Origin: 39-52-133 sp041488395
GTDB taxonomy: Bacteria > Pseudomonadota > Gammaproteobacteria > Burkholderiales > Gallionellaceae
DNA: 7,583 nt
NCBI GenBank assembly: GCA_041488395.1
Contig: JBGPPE010000122.1
Location: forward strand, 1 to 7,583
Direction: 5' to 3'
Part shown: positions 1 through 5,503 of the stretch, in pieces
How positions within the stretch are numbered: the first letter of the stretch is position 1
How the letters are laid out: each line of letters begins with the position of its first letter
Program-made: the position numbers and the translations under genes
Notes under the pieces: model-generated
Databases searched by the model: none
What the model was told of the DNA's origin: nothing
Seen by the model: only the letters and a program-made list of their open reading frames with translations

Positions 1-2
1 CA

Positions 3-464
3 CTCAATGCCGCCATTGAGGCCGCCCGCGCCGGTGAACAGGGGCGCGGCTTTGCCGTGGTCGCGGATGAGGTGCGCAAGCTGGCCGAAAAATCATCCAA
101 GTCTGCGGGCGAAATTGACGCGGTCACCCAGGGTCTTGCCCAGCAATCGGAAGCGGTTGAAAAAGCCATTGCACAAGGGCGCGGTTCATTGAATAACAGC
201 CAGGATTACATGGAAAATCTGGCCGTCGGGCTTTCCGAAGCCAACAACAGCGTCAGCCAGTCCAACCAGAGTGTGGGCGAGATAGCGCATTCCGTTCAGG
301 AACAGAAGAGCGCCAGCAACGAAATTGCCCAGAACATAGAGCGCATTGCGCGCATGACCGAGGAAAACAGCAATGCCGTATCTGAAACCTCCAGCGCAGC
401 CAATCGCCTGGAAGTGCTGGCCTCCGAATTGCAGACTCTGGTATCCAAATTCAAAATTGCCTAA
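3..464 (+). CDS. Methyl-accepting chemotaxis protein, C-terminal signalling domain (partial, 5' end outside window)
   Basis: This is the last 153 residues of a chemoreceptor; the reading frame is open from base 3. Residues 1-29 carry the highly conserved cytoplasmic hairpin tip (LNAAIEAARAGEQGRG, then FAVVADEVRKLAE), which binds CheA and CheW and is the hallmark of the MCP signal domain. The rest is a long Ser/Asn/Glu/Ala-rich coiled-coil helix returning from the tip, with the Glu/Gln-rich pairs typical of adaptation (methylation) regions. The protein ends in LVSKFKIA and has no NWETF-type pentapeptide, so it has no visible CheR/CheB tether. By family it would be an inner-membrane receptor that changes CheA kinase activity in response to a ligand, but the sensory and membrane domains lie upstream of the window, so the ligand cannot be inferred. 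No clear terminator hairpin follows in the 91-bp gap to the next gene. Confidence 0.96.
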   Translation, partial: LNAAIEAARAGEQGRGFAVVADEVRKLAEKSSKSAGEIDAVTQGLAQQSEAVEKAIAQGRGSLNNSQDYMENLAVGLSEANNSVSQSNQSVGEIAHSVQEQKSASNEIAQNIERIARMTEENSNAVSETSSAANRLEVLASELQTLVSKFKIA

Positions 465-555
465 TACAATGTGTCGCCTGGTCTAACCGAACAACCTGGA
501 CAATAGCTCTAAGCTAATTATTACCCCCTGAAATTCCCGGACTGCAGGAGACACT

Positions 556-927
556 ATGTCGAACTGTTCTGACGTTGATTGTGCTGCCGGCAGAGCCCTG
601 GGTTGCCAGACCTACTGTTGCCGCCTGCTGGTGCGCCTGGAACCGGACGAGCGCGAACCCGGTGACGGCAGCCAGGCCGCCAAAGGCTACGTGGACAAGA
701 CCCCGGATGGCTATTGCATCAACTTCGACCGGCAGACCAATCTCTGCAGCAATTGGCACGAACGCCCGCGCGCCTGCCGCGCATACAGCTGCCATGGCGA
801 GCTGTTACTGCAGGTTGCCTTGCGCCACGAATTCAAGAATATTGTCGAACTCGTCAAACTGGCAGCCACAGCCTACATTCCGCAGGAAAGTTACATCTCC
901 ATTCCGCCAATAAATGGTCCCCAATAG
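556..927 (+). CDS. YkgJ-family cysteine-cluster protein (putative zinc/iron-chelating)
   Basis: The protein has 123 residues, nine of them cysteines (4, 9, 17, 21, 22, 54, 64, 74, 79). The spacing matches the YkgJ/UPF0153 family: an N-terminal CxxxCC cluster (17-22), then C54, C64 followed by WHERP, and a CRAYSC cluster (74-79). The family is predicted to chelate Zn or Fe; no reaction is established and none is assumed here. The start is supported by AGGAG at 546-550, five bases before the ATG. The length is normal for the family and there is no signal peptide or membrane segment, so it is probably cytoplasmic. The next gene starts 21 bp downstream on the same strand, which suggests co-transcription. 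A minus-strand frame across the gene has no supporting features and is treated as a shadow. Confidence 0.88.
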   Translation: MSNCSDVDCAAGRALGCQTYCCRLLVRLEPDEREPGDGSQAAKGYVDKTPDGYCINFDRQTNLCSNWHERPRACRAYSCHGELLLQVALRHEFKNIVELVKLAATAYIPQESYISIPPINGPQ

Positions 928-948
928 GCCCGCCAGCGCAACACCAAC

Positions 949-1500
949 ATGCTGAAAACAATTCGACGACTGCTGTTCACCCCTATCATCTGGCTGGCCG
1001 CACTGGTTTTCCTGATCGAAGAATTTATCTGGGACAGCACCGCCAGATTGATGGCGCGCCTCGGTGCCCTGCGCGCCATCCATGCCATCGAAAAACACAT
1101 CGCCGCACTGCCGCCACGCTGGGCTGTTCTTGCCTTCCTGCTGCCGAGCAGCATCCTGATTCCGGCCAAGCTCATCGGCCTCGAGGCCATCGCGCATGGT
1201 CACTGGCTGCTCGGCAGCATTACTTTTGTGCTTGCGAAGATCGCCGGCATGGCCCTGTTCTCGCGCATCTTCAACCTCACCCGCACAGCGCTGCTGCAAG
1301 TGCACTGGTTTGCCCGGCTGTATGAATGGGTCATGTTTTACCGCAACCGCATCCACGCCTATCTGGATCAGTGGCCGGCTTACCAGCGCGCCAAACATGC
1401 ACTGCAGGCAACTCTGTTCATGCTGAAAGGCAAGGGACGCATGCGGCGATTGCTGCAGCGCGTGCGCAGGCACAAACAGTCACACCAAGCTCGCGATTAA
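949..1500 (+). CDS. Uncharacterised basic membrane protein
   Basis: I do not recognise this 183-residue protein. It contains three hydrophobic stretches, roughly residues 9-28, 57-79 and 84-107, consistent with two or three membrane-spanning or re-entrant helices. A Trp/Tyr/Arg-rich amphipathic region follows (118-150), then a strongly basic tail (160-183) expected to sit in the cytoplasm. It begins 21 bp after the YkgJ-type gene with no convincing Shine-Dalgarno sequence, so translation may be coupled to that gene; the ATG at 949 is the first in frame after the YkgJ stop. Its TAA stop overlaps the stop codon of the convergent ATP-grasp-like gene: the bases TTAA at 1497-1500 serve both strands. 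Compositional bias, the hydrophobic pattern and operon placement support a real gene, but no function can be given. Confidence 0.75.
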   Translation: MLKTIRRLLFTPIIWLAALVFLIEEFIWDSTARLMARLGALRAIHAIEKHIAALPPRWAVLAFLLPSSILIPAKLIGLEAIAHGHWLLGSITFVLAKIAGMALFSRIFNLTRTALLQVHWFARLYEWVMFYRNRIHAYLDQWPAYQRAKHALQATLFMLKGKGRMRRLLQRVRRHKQSHQARD

Positions 1501-2714
1501 GCTTCCCGCACCACGGCAAAACCGCCGCCTGGCGTTCTGAAATTGGTGGTCTGCCCCTGATACAAGCGTGCGGCAATCAGTTGCACCTCACCCTGGTAAA
1601 CATAGCAGCGCACGTCGAATTTAAGCGCAGCCGCTGCGGCATCGGCAAGCTGCACACTGCGCTCACCCGGGGCCGCCAGTTTCTGCGCCACGTAATCCCC
1701 CTGCATGATTTCCTCAAACACGCGCTTGGTGACCTTGTCACCGCGATATGAGCCCTTGCTGCCAAACCCGGTGGCCGGCTTGAAGAACCATTGCTTGCGC
1801 TGCTGCCACCACAGCTCGGCATCCTGCGAAGCGATCAGGCGTGTCTGCGGAATCCCCTGCTGCAGCGTGGCGATGGTTGCCACATCGCCGCCCAGGCCAT
1901 GCAGATACTCGGCATTCGTCAGCGAGGCCAGATTGCGCTTGTCGGCATAGAGGCGGTAGGCGCGTGGATGCGGCGTGAGCACCAGCTGGTTTTGCTGGCA
2001 GGCAGTCAACAGGTGCGGATAAGCCTGCAGCGAAAAATCGGTCAGGCGGTTGTACACCATGTCCACCCTGATCTCGCCGCAATACAGCCCGTCAGCGCGT
2101 GCCTGCAGCGCGGCGGGATCGGCCACCACAGCGGTGATGCCGGCGCGCTCGAACAGCTGCTGGGCGAGAATGAATTCCGGGTAGAGATACTGTGATTGCG
2201 GCGCCTCATCCACAATCGCGATGCAGCGCAATGGCGCATCAGCGCGCTGCAGCTGCCACTCGCGACGGAACATGGCGACAATGTCCTGCTCCAGATCGGC
2301 CTGCGCCAGCGCCTTGCCTGGCAGGGCTACATTGCGCTGGCTGCGCAGCAGCACGGCATTCAGGAAGGCGCCACCGGCATTGGTGTTGATCTCGATCAGG
2401 TGGGCGCCATCCGCATTCAGATGAAAATCGTAGCCGAAAAAAACGCCTGGATTTTTGGGGATGTATGGCGACTCGCCCGCGTGCTCTTGTTGCCAGCCGG
2501 GCAAGGCGACGATGCGCTCAATGGCCGCGATGACAGCACGCATCTGCCTCACCTGCGCCGCAGTGACCAGCACCGCAATCGGCGCAAACAGCTGCGCGTG
2601 TGCCGCCTGCAGCGCAGCTTGCAGGCCGGCATTTTCGGCCAGGCTCTGTTGCAGCGCGTACAGATTGATGGGGCTTTGCCCAGCGTCAGCAGGACTACTG
2701 GTCAAATTTTCCAC
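1497..2714 (-). CDS. ATP-grasp-like ligase, glutathionylspermidine-synthase-like motif order
   Basis: The protein has 405 residues from a GTG start at 2714; an alternative GTG at 2756 would give 419. The downstream GTG is preferred because GGAAG (complement of 2722-2726) lies seven bases before it, while the upstream GTG has no ribosome site. In the longer numbering, residues 108-134 read GYDFHL followed by IEINTNAGGAFLNA, an acidic/Asn metal-site-like motif. Residues 326-338 form a Gly-rich loop (KPATGFGSKGSYR) like the ATP-grasp phosphate loop, and 381-412 contain DVRCYVY, then AARLY and TNFRTPGGG. The acidic motif before the Gly loop reverses the usual ATP-grasp order and resembles glutathionylspermidine synthases and circularly permuted ATP-grasp proteins. 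The expected reaction would be ATP-dependent formation of an amide-type bond, but the substrate is unknown. It follows the lipoprotein gene as a likely operon partner. Confidence 0.75.
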   Translation of the reverse strand: MENLTSSPADAGQSPINLYALQQSLAENAGLQAALQAAHAQLFAPIAVLVTAAQVRQMRAVIAAIERIVALPGWQQEHAGESPYIPKNPGVFFGYDFHLNADGAHLIEINTNAGGAFLNAVLLRSQRNVALPGKALAQADLEQDIVAMFRREWQLQRADAPLRCIAIVDEAPQSQYLYPEFILAQQLFERAGITAVVADPAALQARADGLYCGEIRVDMVYNRLTDFSLQAYPHLLTACQQNQLVLTPHPRAYRLYADKRNLASLTNAEYLHGLGGDVATIATLQQGIPQTRLIASQDAELWWQQRKQWFFKPATGFGSKGSYRGDKVTKRVFEEIMQGDYVAQKLAAPGERSVQLADAAAAALKFDVRCYVYQGEVQLIAARLYQGQTTNFRTPGGGFAVVREA

Positions 2715-2763
2715 TATGCGGCTTCCCGGCAAGCTGGCCTTGCCTGCGCACAGCACTGAGTTG

Positions 2764-3264
2764 CTACAGACACGCGGCTTCCTTCCCGTCGCTCCATTGC
2801 TTGTTGACTTCCCACTGATCCTTCCAGCCCCATGCCGCCGAGTGCCAGGTCAGCCGCGTCTTGCCGCCGAGCAGGCGCTCCACGTCCAGCGCCACAATAT
2901 AGTCGCCGCCTGGCGGCACCTTGCTCAGCATGACCATGCCCTCCGTGGTCATCTGCAGGGTCATCTCAACCAGGAAACCGTTCACTTTGACAAAATGCGG
3001 ATGAAAGGTATCGCGATACTGTGAAGTCCTGACACCGTTTTCGGAACGGGTAGTGGTCTTGCTGATGCCGTAGCACTCATTCCACTTGAGCTCCAGGCTG
3101 GCAACGACATCTTCAAAGCGGCGCCTGCTCGTATACGACTCATAGATCATTGCCGTGGTATGCGCCTTGGCAAAAGATTTGAGTTCATCGCGCGATTGCG
3201 GAGAGGTGGTGGCGCAACCAGCCAGCATTGCCGCGACAACAAAAAAATAAACGACACGTTTCAT
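2764..3264 (-). CDS. Putative outer-membrane lipoprotein, unknown function
   Basis: The 166-residue protein begins with a short lipoprotein signal: MKR, a hydrophobic stretch VVYFFVVAAM, and the lipobox LAGC at residues 14-17, so cysteine 17 would be lipidated. The residue after it is alanine, not aspartate, which favours sorting to the outer membrane. The mature part is soluble-looking, with a conserved-looking Trp/Tyr-rich core and a C-terminal WGWKDQWEV segment near 145-153. Cysteines 64 and 165 remain in the mature protein and could form a disulfide. The ATG at 3264 has a modest AAAGG site eight bases upstream. Its TAG stop lies just ahead of the ATP-grasp-like gene (7 bp before the upstream GTG, 49 bp before the preferred one), so the two are probably co-transcribed. 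I do not recognise a named family. Confidence 0.82.
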   Translation of the reverse strand: MKRVVYFFVVAAMLAGCATTSPQSRDELKSFAKAHTTAMIYESYTSRRRFEDVVASLELKWNECYGISKTTTRSENGVRTSQYRDTFHPHFVKVNGFLVEMTLQMTTEGMVMLSKVPPGGDYIVALDVERLLGGKTRLTWHSAAWGWKDQWEVNKQWSDGKEAACL

Positions 3265-3313
3265 TCAGTTAACCTTTGTGCTCTGCGAGCATTTCTATTG
3301 ATGTTTTGACCTT

Positions 3314-3458
3314 GGGAAACACTGATTAAGTGTCTGCGCGGGCGAATTGCTGCGTTGCGCGGTGCTCGCAACCTCGCCTATCCATTTGATATGTCTCAGT
3401 TGCTGCGCTCCGTGCGCCTTGCACTTCATCCCGCTCGCCGACTTAATCAGCGTTTCCC
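3314..3458. repeat. Inverted-repeat element of about 145 bp (MITE- or REP-like)
   Basis: The ends are 18-bp inverted repeats with one mismatch: GGGAAACACTGATTAAGT at 3315-3332 and ACTTAATCAGCGTTTCCC at 3441-3458. Inward from these the two halves continue to resemble each other in reverse complement (GCGGGcGAAtTGC against GCGGGatGAAgTGC; GCAAC in both halves), so the whole element could fold into one long imperfect hairpin. There is no open reading frame of its own, so any mobility would need a transposase supplied elsewhere. It fills most of the gap between the lipoprotein gene and the thiolase stop, which is only 8 bp from its right end. It might act as a transcript end or mRNA-stabilising hairpin for the thiolase. 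No target-site duplication is obvious. A second, truncated terminus occurs at 5413-5428. Confidence 0.75.
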
Positions 3459-3465
3459 GGGCACA

Positions 3466-4665
3466 TTATAAGGCTTCAAAGATTCCGGCCGCACCCATGC
3501 CGGTGCCGATGCACATGGTCACCATGCCATATTTCTGCTTGCGCCGGCGCAGGCCGTGCAGCAGCGTCGCTGTGCGGATGGCGCCAGTCGCTCCGAGCGG
3601 ATGGCCCAGCGCAATCGCGCCGCCCTGCGGGTTCACCCGTGCGGGGTCCAGCCCCACGTCCTGGATCACCGCCAGCGACTGCGCGGCGAAGGCTTCATTC
3701 AGCTCGATCCAGTCCATGTCGGCCAGCTGCAACCCTACCTGTTTCAGCACGCGCGGGATCGCTTCCTTCGGGCCAATGCCCATGATTTCCGGCGGCACGC
3801 CGGCCACGCTGAAGCCAAGAAACTTGCCGATCGGCGTGAGGTTGTAGCGCTTGAGTGCCGCCTCCGAGCACAGCAGCACGGCACCGGCGCCATCCGACAT
3901 CTGCGAGCTGTTGCCCGCAGTGACCGAGCCCTTTTGCGCGAACACCGCCTTCAGTTTGGCCAGCGCCTCCAGCGAGGTGTCAGCGCGCGGGCCTTCGTCC
4001 TGTGCGGCCAGGCGGCTGCGTATAGTTACTTCGCGGCTGAGCAGGTCCGGCAGCTGTTCGGCTATCTGGTAGGGTGAAATTTCATCGACAAACTCACCAT
4101 TGCTAATGGCCTGCATGGCGCGCTGGTGGCTCTGCAAGGCAAAGGCATCCTGCGCCTCGCGGCCGATCTTCCAGCGCTCGGCCACTTTCTCGGCAGTGAT
4201 GCCCATGCCAAAAGCAATGGCGATGTTCTCGTCGCGCGTAAACAGCGCCGGGTTCATCGCCACCTTGTTGCCCATCATCGGCACCATGCTCATGCTCTCC
4301 ACACCCGCCGCGATCATCACCTCCGCCTCGCCCAGGCGGATGCGATCCGCCGCCATCGCCACCGCCTGCACGCCGGAAGAACAGAAACGATTCACCGTCA
4401 CCCCCGGCACCGTGTTGGGTATGCCGGCCAGCAACAACGCGATGCGCGCCACGTTCATGCCCTGCTCCGCCTCCGGCATGGCACAGCCGACAATGACATC
4501 GCCGATGGCGGCGGGATCAAGGCCGGGCGCCTGCGCCAGCACGCTCTTCAGCGCATGCGCCAGCAGGTCGTCGGGACGGGTATTGCGGAACATGCCGCGC
4601 GGCGCCTTGCCCACCGGGGTGCGCGTGGCGGCGACGATGTAGGCTTCCTGGACTTGTTTGCTCAT
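3466..4665 (-). CDS. fadA: Acetyl-CoA C-acyltransferase (3-ketoacyl-CoA thiolase), FadA type
   Basis: The 399-residue enzyme, of normal thiolase length, performs the last beta-oxidation step: CoA-dependent cleavage of 3-ketoacyl-CoA to acetyl-CoA and a shortened acyl-CoA, in the cytoplasm. All catalytic signatures are visible: the nucleophile Cys95 in VNRFCSSG, NEAFA at 323-327, His355 in GGAIALGHPLGATG, and Cys385 in MCIGTGMGAAG. An upstream TTG at 4671 is in frame, but AGGAGG at 4672-4677 abuts it and sits six bases before the ATG at 4665, which fixes the start. Motif wording (PEAEQG, VESMS.VPMMG, GGVPPE.MGIGP) is close, from memory, to Bacillus-type FadA. Its natural partner, the FadN-type enzyme, lies about 2.26 kb upstream beyond a KAP NTPase gene and a toxin-antitoxin pair. 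An inverted-repeat element follows its stop at once. Confidence 0.95.
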   Translation of the reverse strand: MSKQVQEAYIVAATRTPVGKAPRGMFRNTRPDDLLAHALKSVLAQAPGLDPAAIGDVIVGCAMPEAEQGMNVARIALLLAGIPNTVPGVTVNRFCSSGVQAVAMAADRIRLGEAEVMIAAGVESMSMVPMMGNKVAMNPALFTRDENIAIAFGMGITAEKVAERWKIGREAQDAFALQSHQRAMQAISNGEFVDEISPYQIAEQLPDLLSREVTIRSRLAAQDEGPRADTSLEALAKLKAVFAQKGSVTAGNSSQMSDGAGAVLLCSEAALKRYNLTPIGKFLGFSVAGVPPEIMGIGPKEAIPRVLKQVGLQLADMDWIELNEAFAAQSLAVIQDVGLDPARVNPQGGAIALGHPLGATGAIRTATLLHGLRRRKQKYGMVTMCIGTGMGAAGIFEAL

Positions 4666-4671
4666 GGCCAA

Positions 4672-4677
4672 CCTCCT
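4672..4677 (-). promoter_or_regulatory. Strong Shine-Dalgarno of the thiolase, abutting the vapC stop
   Basis: On the minus strand the toxin stop TGA (complement of 4679-4681) is followed by GAGGAGG and, six bases later, the thiolase ATG. The perfect AGGAGG decides the thiolase start at 4665 over the in-frame TTG at 4671. Only 13 bp separate the two genes, so a ribosome finishing the toxin could reinitiate on the thiolase. Confidence 0.85.
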
Positions 4678-4678
4678 C

Positions 4679-5110
4679 TCAACGAATCACACGTTTTGCC
4701 GGGATATTCAATTTTTTCGCAGCGGCCAGCATGCCATCATCCAGCGTGGCAATGAATTCCACGCCATTGTTATGCGCCACCGCCAGATGCAAAGCATCCG
4801 GCCCGCGCAAATGCGTGGCGAAGTTGGCAACATATTCCCCCGCCAGATCGAAGTCGTAACTATTCGGGCTGAAGATGACCAGGGACGCCGCAGCCACCGC
4901 ATTGAACTCCTCGACCAGATGCTTCCCCTCAGTCACCGTCACTTCACCCATACGCACATCACGCGACACCAGGCTGGCAAATTCGACACCAGTCCACTTG
5001 CTGACCGCCAGCGTTCCCGCCGCCTGCTTTGCAATGAAATCAGCCACCTTGCGGGAGCTGGCCTCCTCACGAAACAGCGGCGCAAGAAAGCTGGTGTCGA
5101 GATAAATCAT
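4679..5110 (-). CDS. vapC: VapC-type PIN-domain toxin ribonuclease
   Basis: The 143-residue protein has the PIN-domain layout: MIYLDTSFLAPLF with Asp5 at the first strand, an acidic residue at Glu43 (TGVEFASL), Asp105 in GPDALHLAVA, and Asp124/125 in ATLDDGM. These four acidic positions bind the Mg2+ or Mn2+ used to cut RNA; VapC toxins of this family usually cleave tRNA or rRNA, though the target cannot be read here. All catalytic acids are intact and the length is normal, so the toxin appears functional. Its ATG overlaps the antitoxin stop in an ATGA arrangement (5107-5110), the usual sign of translational coupling within a toxin-antitoxin operon. Its stop lies directly against the Shine-Dalgarno of the thiolase. 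Confidence 0.92.
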   Translation of the reverse strand: MIYLDTSFLAPLFREEASSRKVADFIAKQAAGTLAVSKWTGVEFASLVSRDVRMGEVTVTEGKHLVEEFNAVAAASLVIFSPNSYDFDLAGEYVANFATHLRGPDALHLAVAHNNGVEFIATLDDGMLAAAKKLNIPAKRVIR

Positions 5111-5343
5111 TCTGCGTCACGCAACTCGCGCAAGGACTGCGCACTGCTTTTGCTTGCCGCTGGCAGCTGCTTGCGCAGCGCTGCCAGCCGCTGCAGCGGA
5201 ACCGGCTGCATGGCCGCTGCAACCGGAACCACCCGCGCCACTGGCCGCCCGTGCCGGGTAATCACCACCTCTTCCCCAGACTCGACCTTGTTGATCAGCT
5301 CGCTCAAATGCGCCTTGGCCACCGCCAGATTGACTGAACTCAT
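5107..5343 (-). CDS. Phd/YefM-family antitoxin (VapB partner of the PIN toxin)
   Basis: The 78-residue protein carries the typical Phd/YefM N-terminal DNA-binding fold: NLAVAKAHLSELINKVESG, then EEVVITRHGRPVARVVP (residues 5-40). A Pro/Ala/Leu/Arg-rich tail (41-78) follows, of the type that becomes ordered when it masks the toxin. Its expected roles are to neutralise the adjacent PIN toxin and to repress its own promoter with the toxin as co-repressor. The ATG at 5343 is supported by AAGGAG (complement of 5350-5355) six bases upstream. The gene overlaps vapC by four bases. An AT-rich region with a candidate -10 box and repeats lies just upstream, fitting autoregulation. Its GC content matches the host-like neighbours and not the AT-rich KAP gene. 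Confidence 0.93.
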   Translation of the reverse strand: MSSVNLAVAKAHLSELINKVESGEEVVITRHGRPVARVVPVAAAMQPVPLQRLAALRKQLPAASKSSAQSLRELRDAE

Positions 5344-5360
5344 AACGCACTCCTTGTAGT

Positions 5361-5402
5361 CATAATTCTGGTCACATTATAAACATAATTCGAGCCTGTC
5401 AC
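5361..5402 (-). promoter_or_regulatory. Candidate promoter/operator of the toxin-antitoxin operon
   Basis: On the minus strand a perfect TATAAT (complement of 5376-5381) lies 32 bp before the antitoxin ATG. A GTGACA box (5397-5402; five of six matches to TTGACA) stands 15 bp upstream of it, a rather short spacer. The -10 box overlaps an inverted repeat ATTAT-AAAC-ATAAT (5376-5389). The 8-bp sequence CATAATTC occurs twice as a direct repeat (5361-5368 and 5384-5391), 23 bp apart, about two helical turns. Such repeats around a -10 box are what an autoregulatory antitoxin would bind. This is a prediction from motif positions only. Confidence 0.5.
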
Positions 5403-5412
5403 CTTTAATCTT

Positions 5413-5428
5413 CTCAATCAGCGTTTCC
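5413..5428. repeat. Truncated terminus of the 3314-3458 inverted-repeat family
   Basis: CTCAATCAGCGTTTCC matches 15 of 16 bases of the right arm of the larger repeat (3442-3457, CTTAATCAGCGTTTCC), in the same orientation. No matching left arm is visible nearby, so this looks like a remnant or solo end. It sits in the non-coding gap between the KAP gene stop and the antitoxin promoter. With the complete element it brackets the antitoxin-toxin-thiolase segment. Confidence 0.5.
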
Positions 5429-5503
5429 TCACCCCGTAGGTCAGGTTAGTGCAGCTTAAATTCCTACCAAGCCCTACAACTATTGTGAAGCTGCCCCATT
5501 TCG

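Noticed and set aside
465..555. Promoter for the YkgJ unit (TGGACA at 497-502)
   Set aside because: No acceptable -10 box lies at a suitable distance.
514..795. Minus-strand frame opposite the start of the YkgJ-type gene
   Set aside because: The plus strand has a good ribosome site and the family cysteine pattern; the opposite frame has neither.
805..1473. A 222-codon open frame on the minus strand opposite the YkgJ and membrane-protein genes
   Set aside because: It is Gln/Arg/His-rich without domain signatures, lies wholly opposite two better supported genes and is a typical GC-rich shadow frame.
3279..3291. Small hairpin TGCTC-TGC-GAGCA in the lipoprotein leader
   Set aside because: A 5-bp stem is too short to claim a regulatory role.
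3556..4077. Long plus-strand frames opposite the thiolase
   Set aside because: The minus strand encodes a full thiolase with all catalytic motifs; the plus frames are Arg/His/Gln-rich shadows.
4666..4671. TTG at 4671 as the thiolase start
   Set aside because: The AGGAGG directly abuts this TTG, leaving no spacer, whereas the ATG at 4665 has an ideal six-base spacing.
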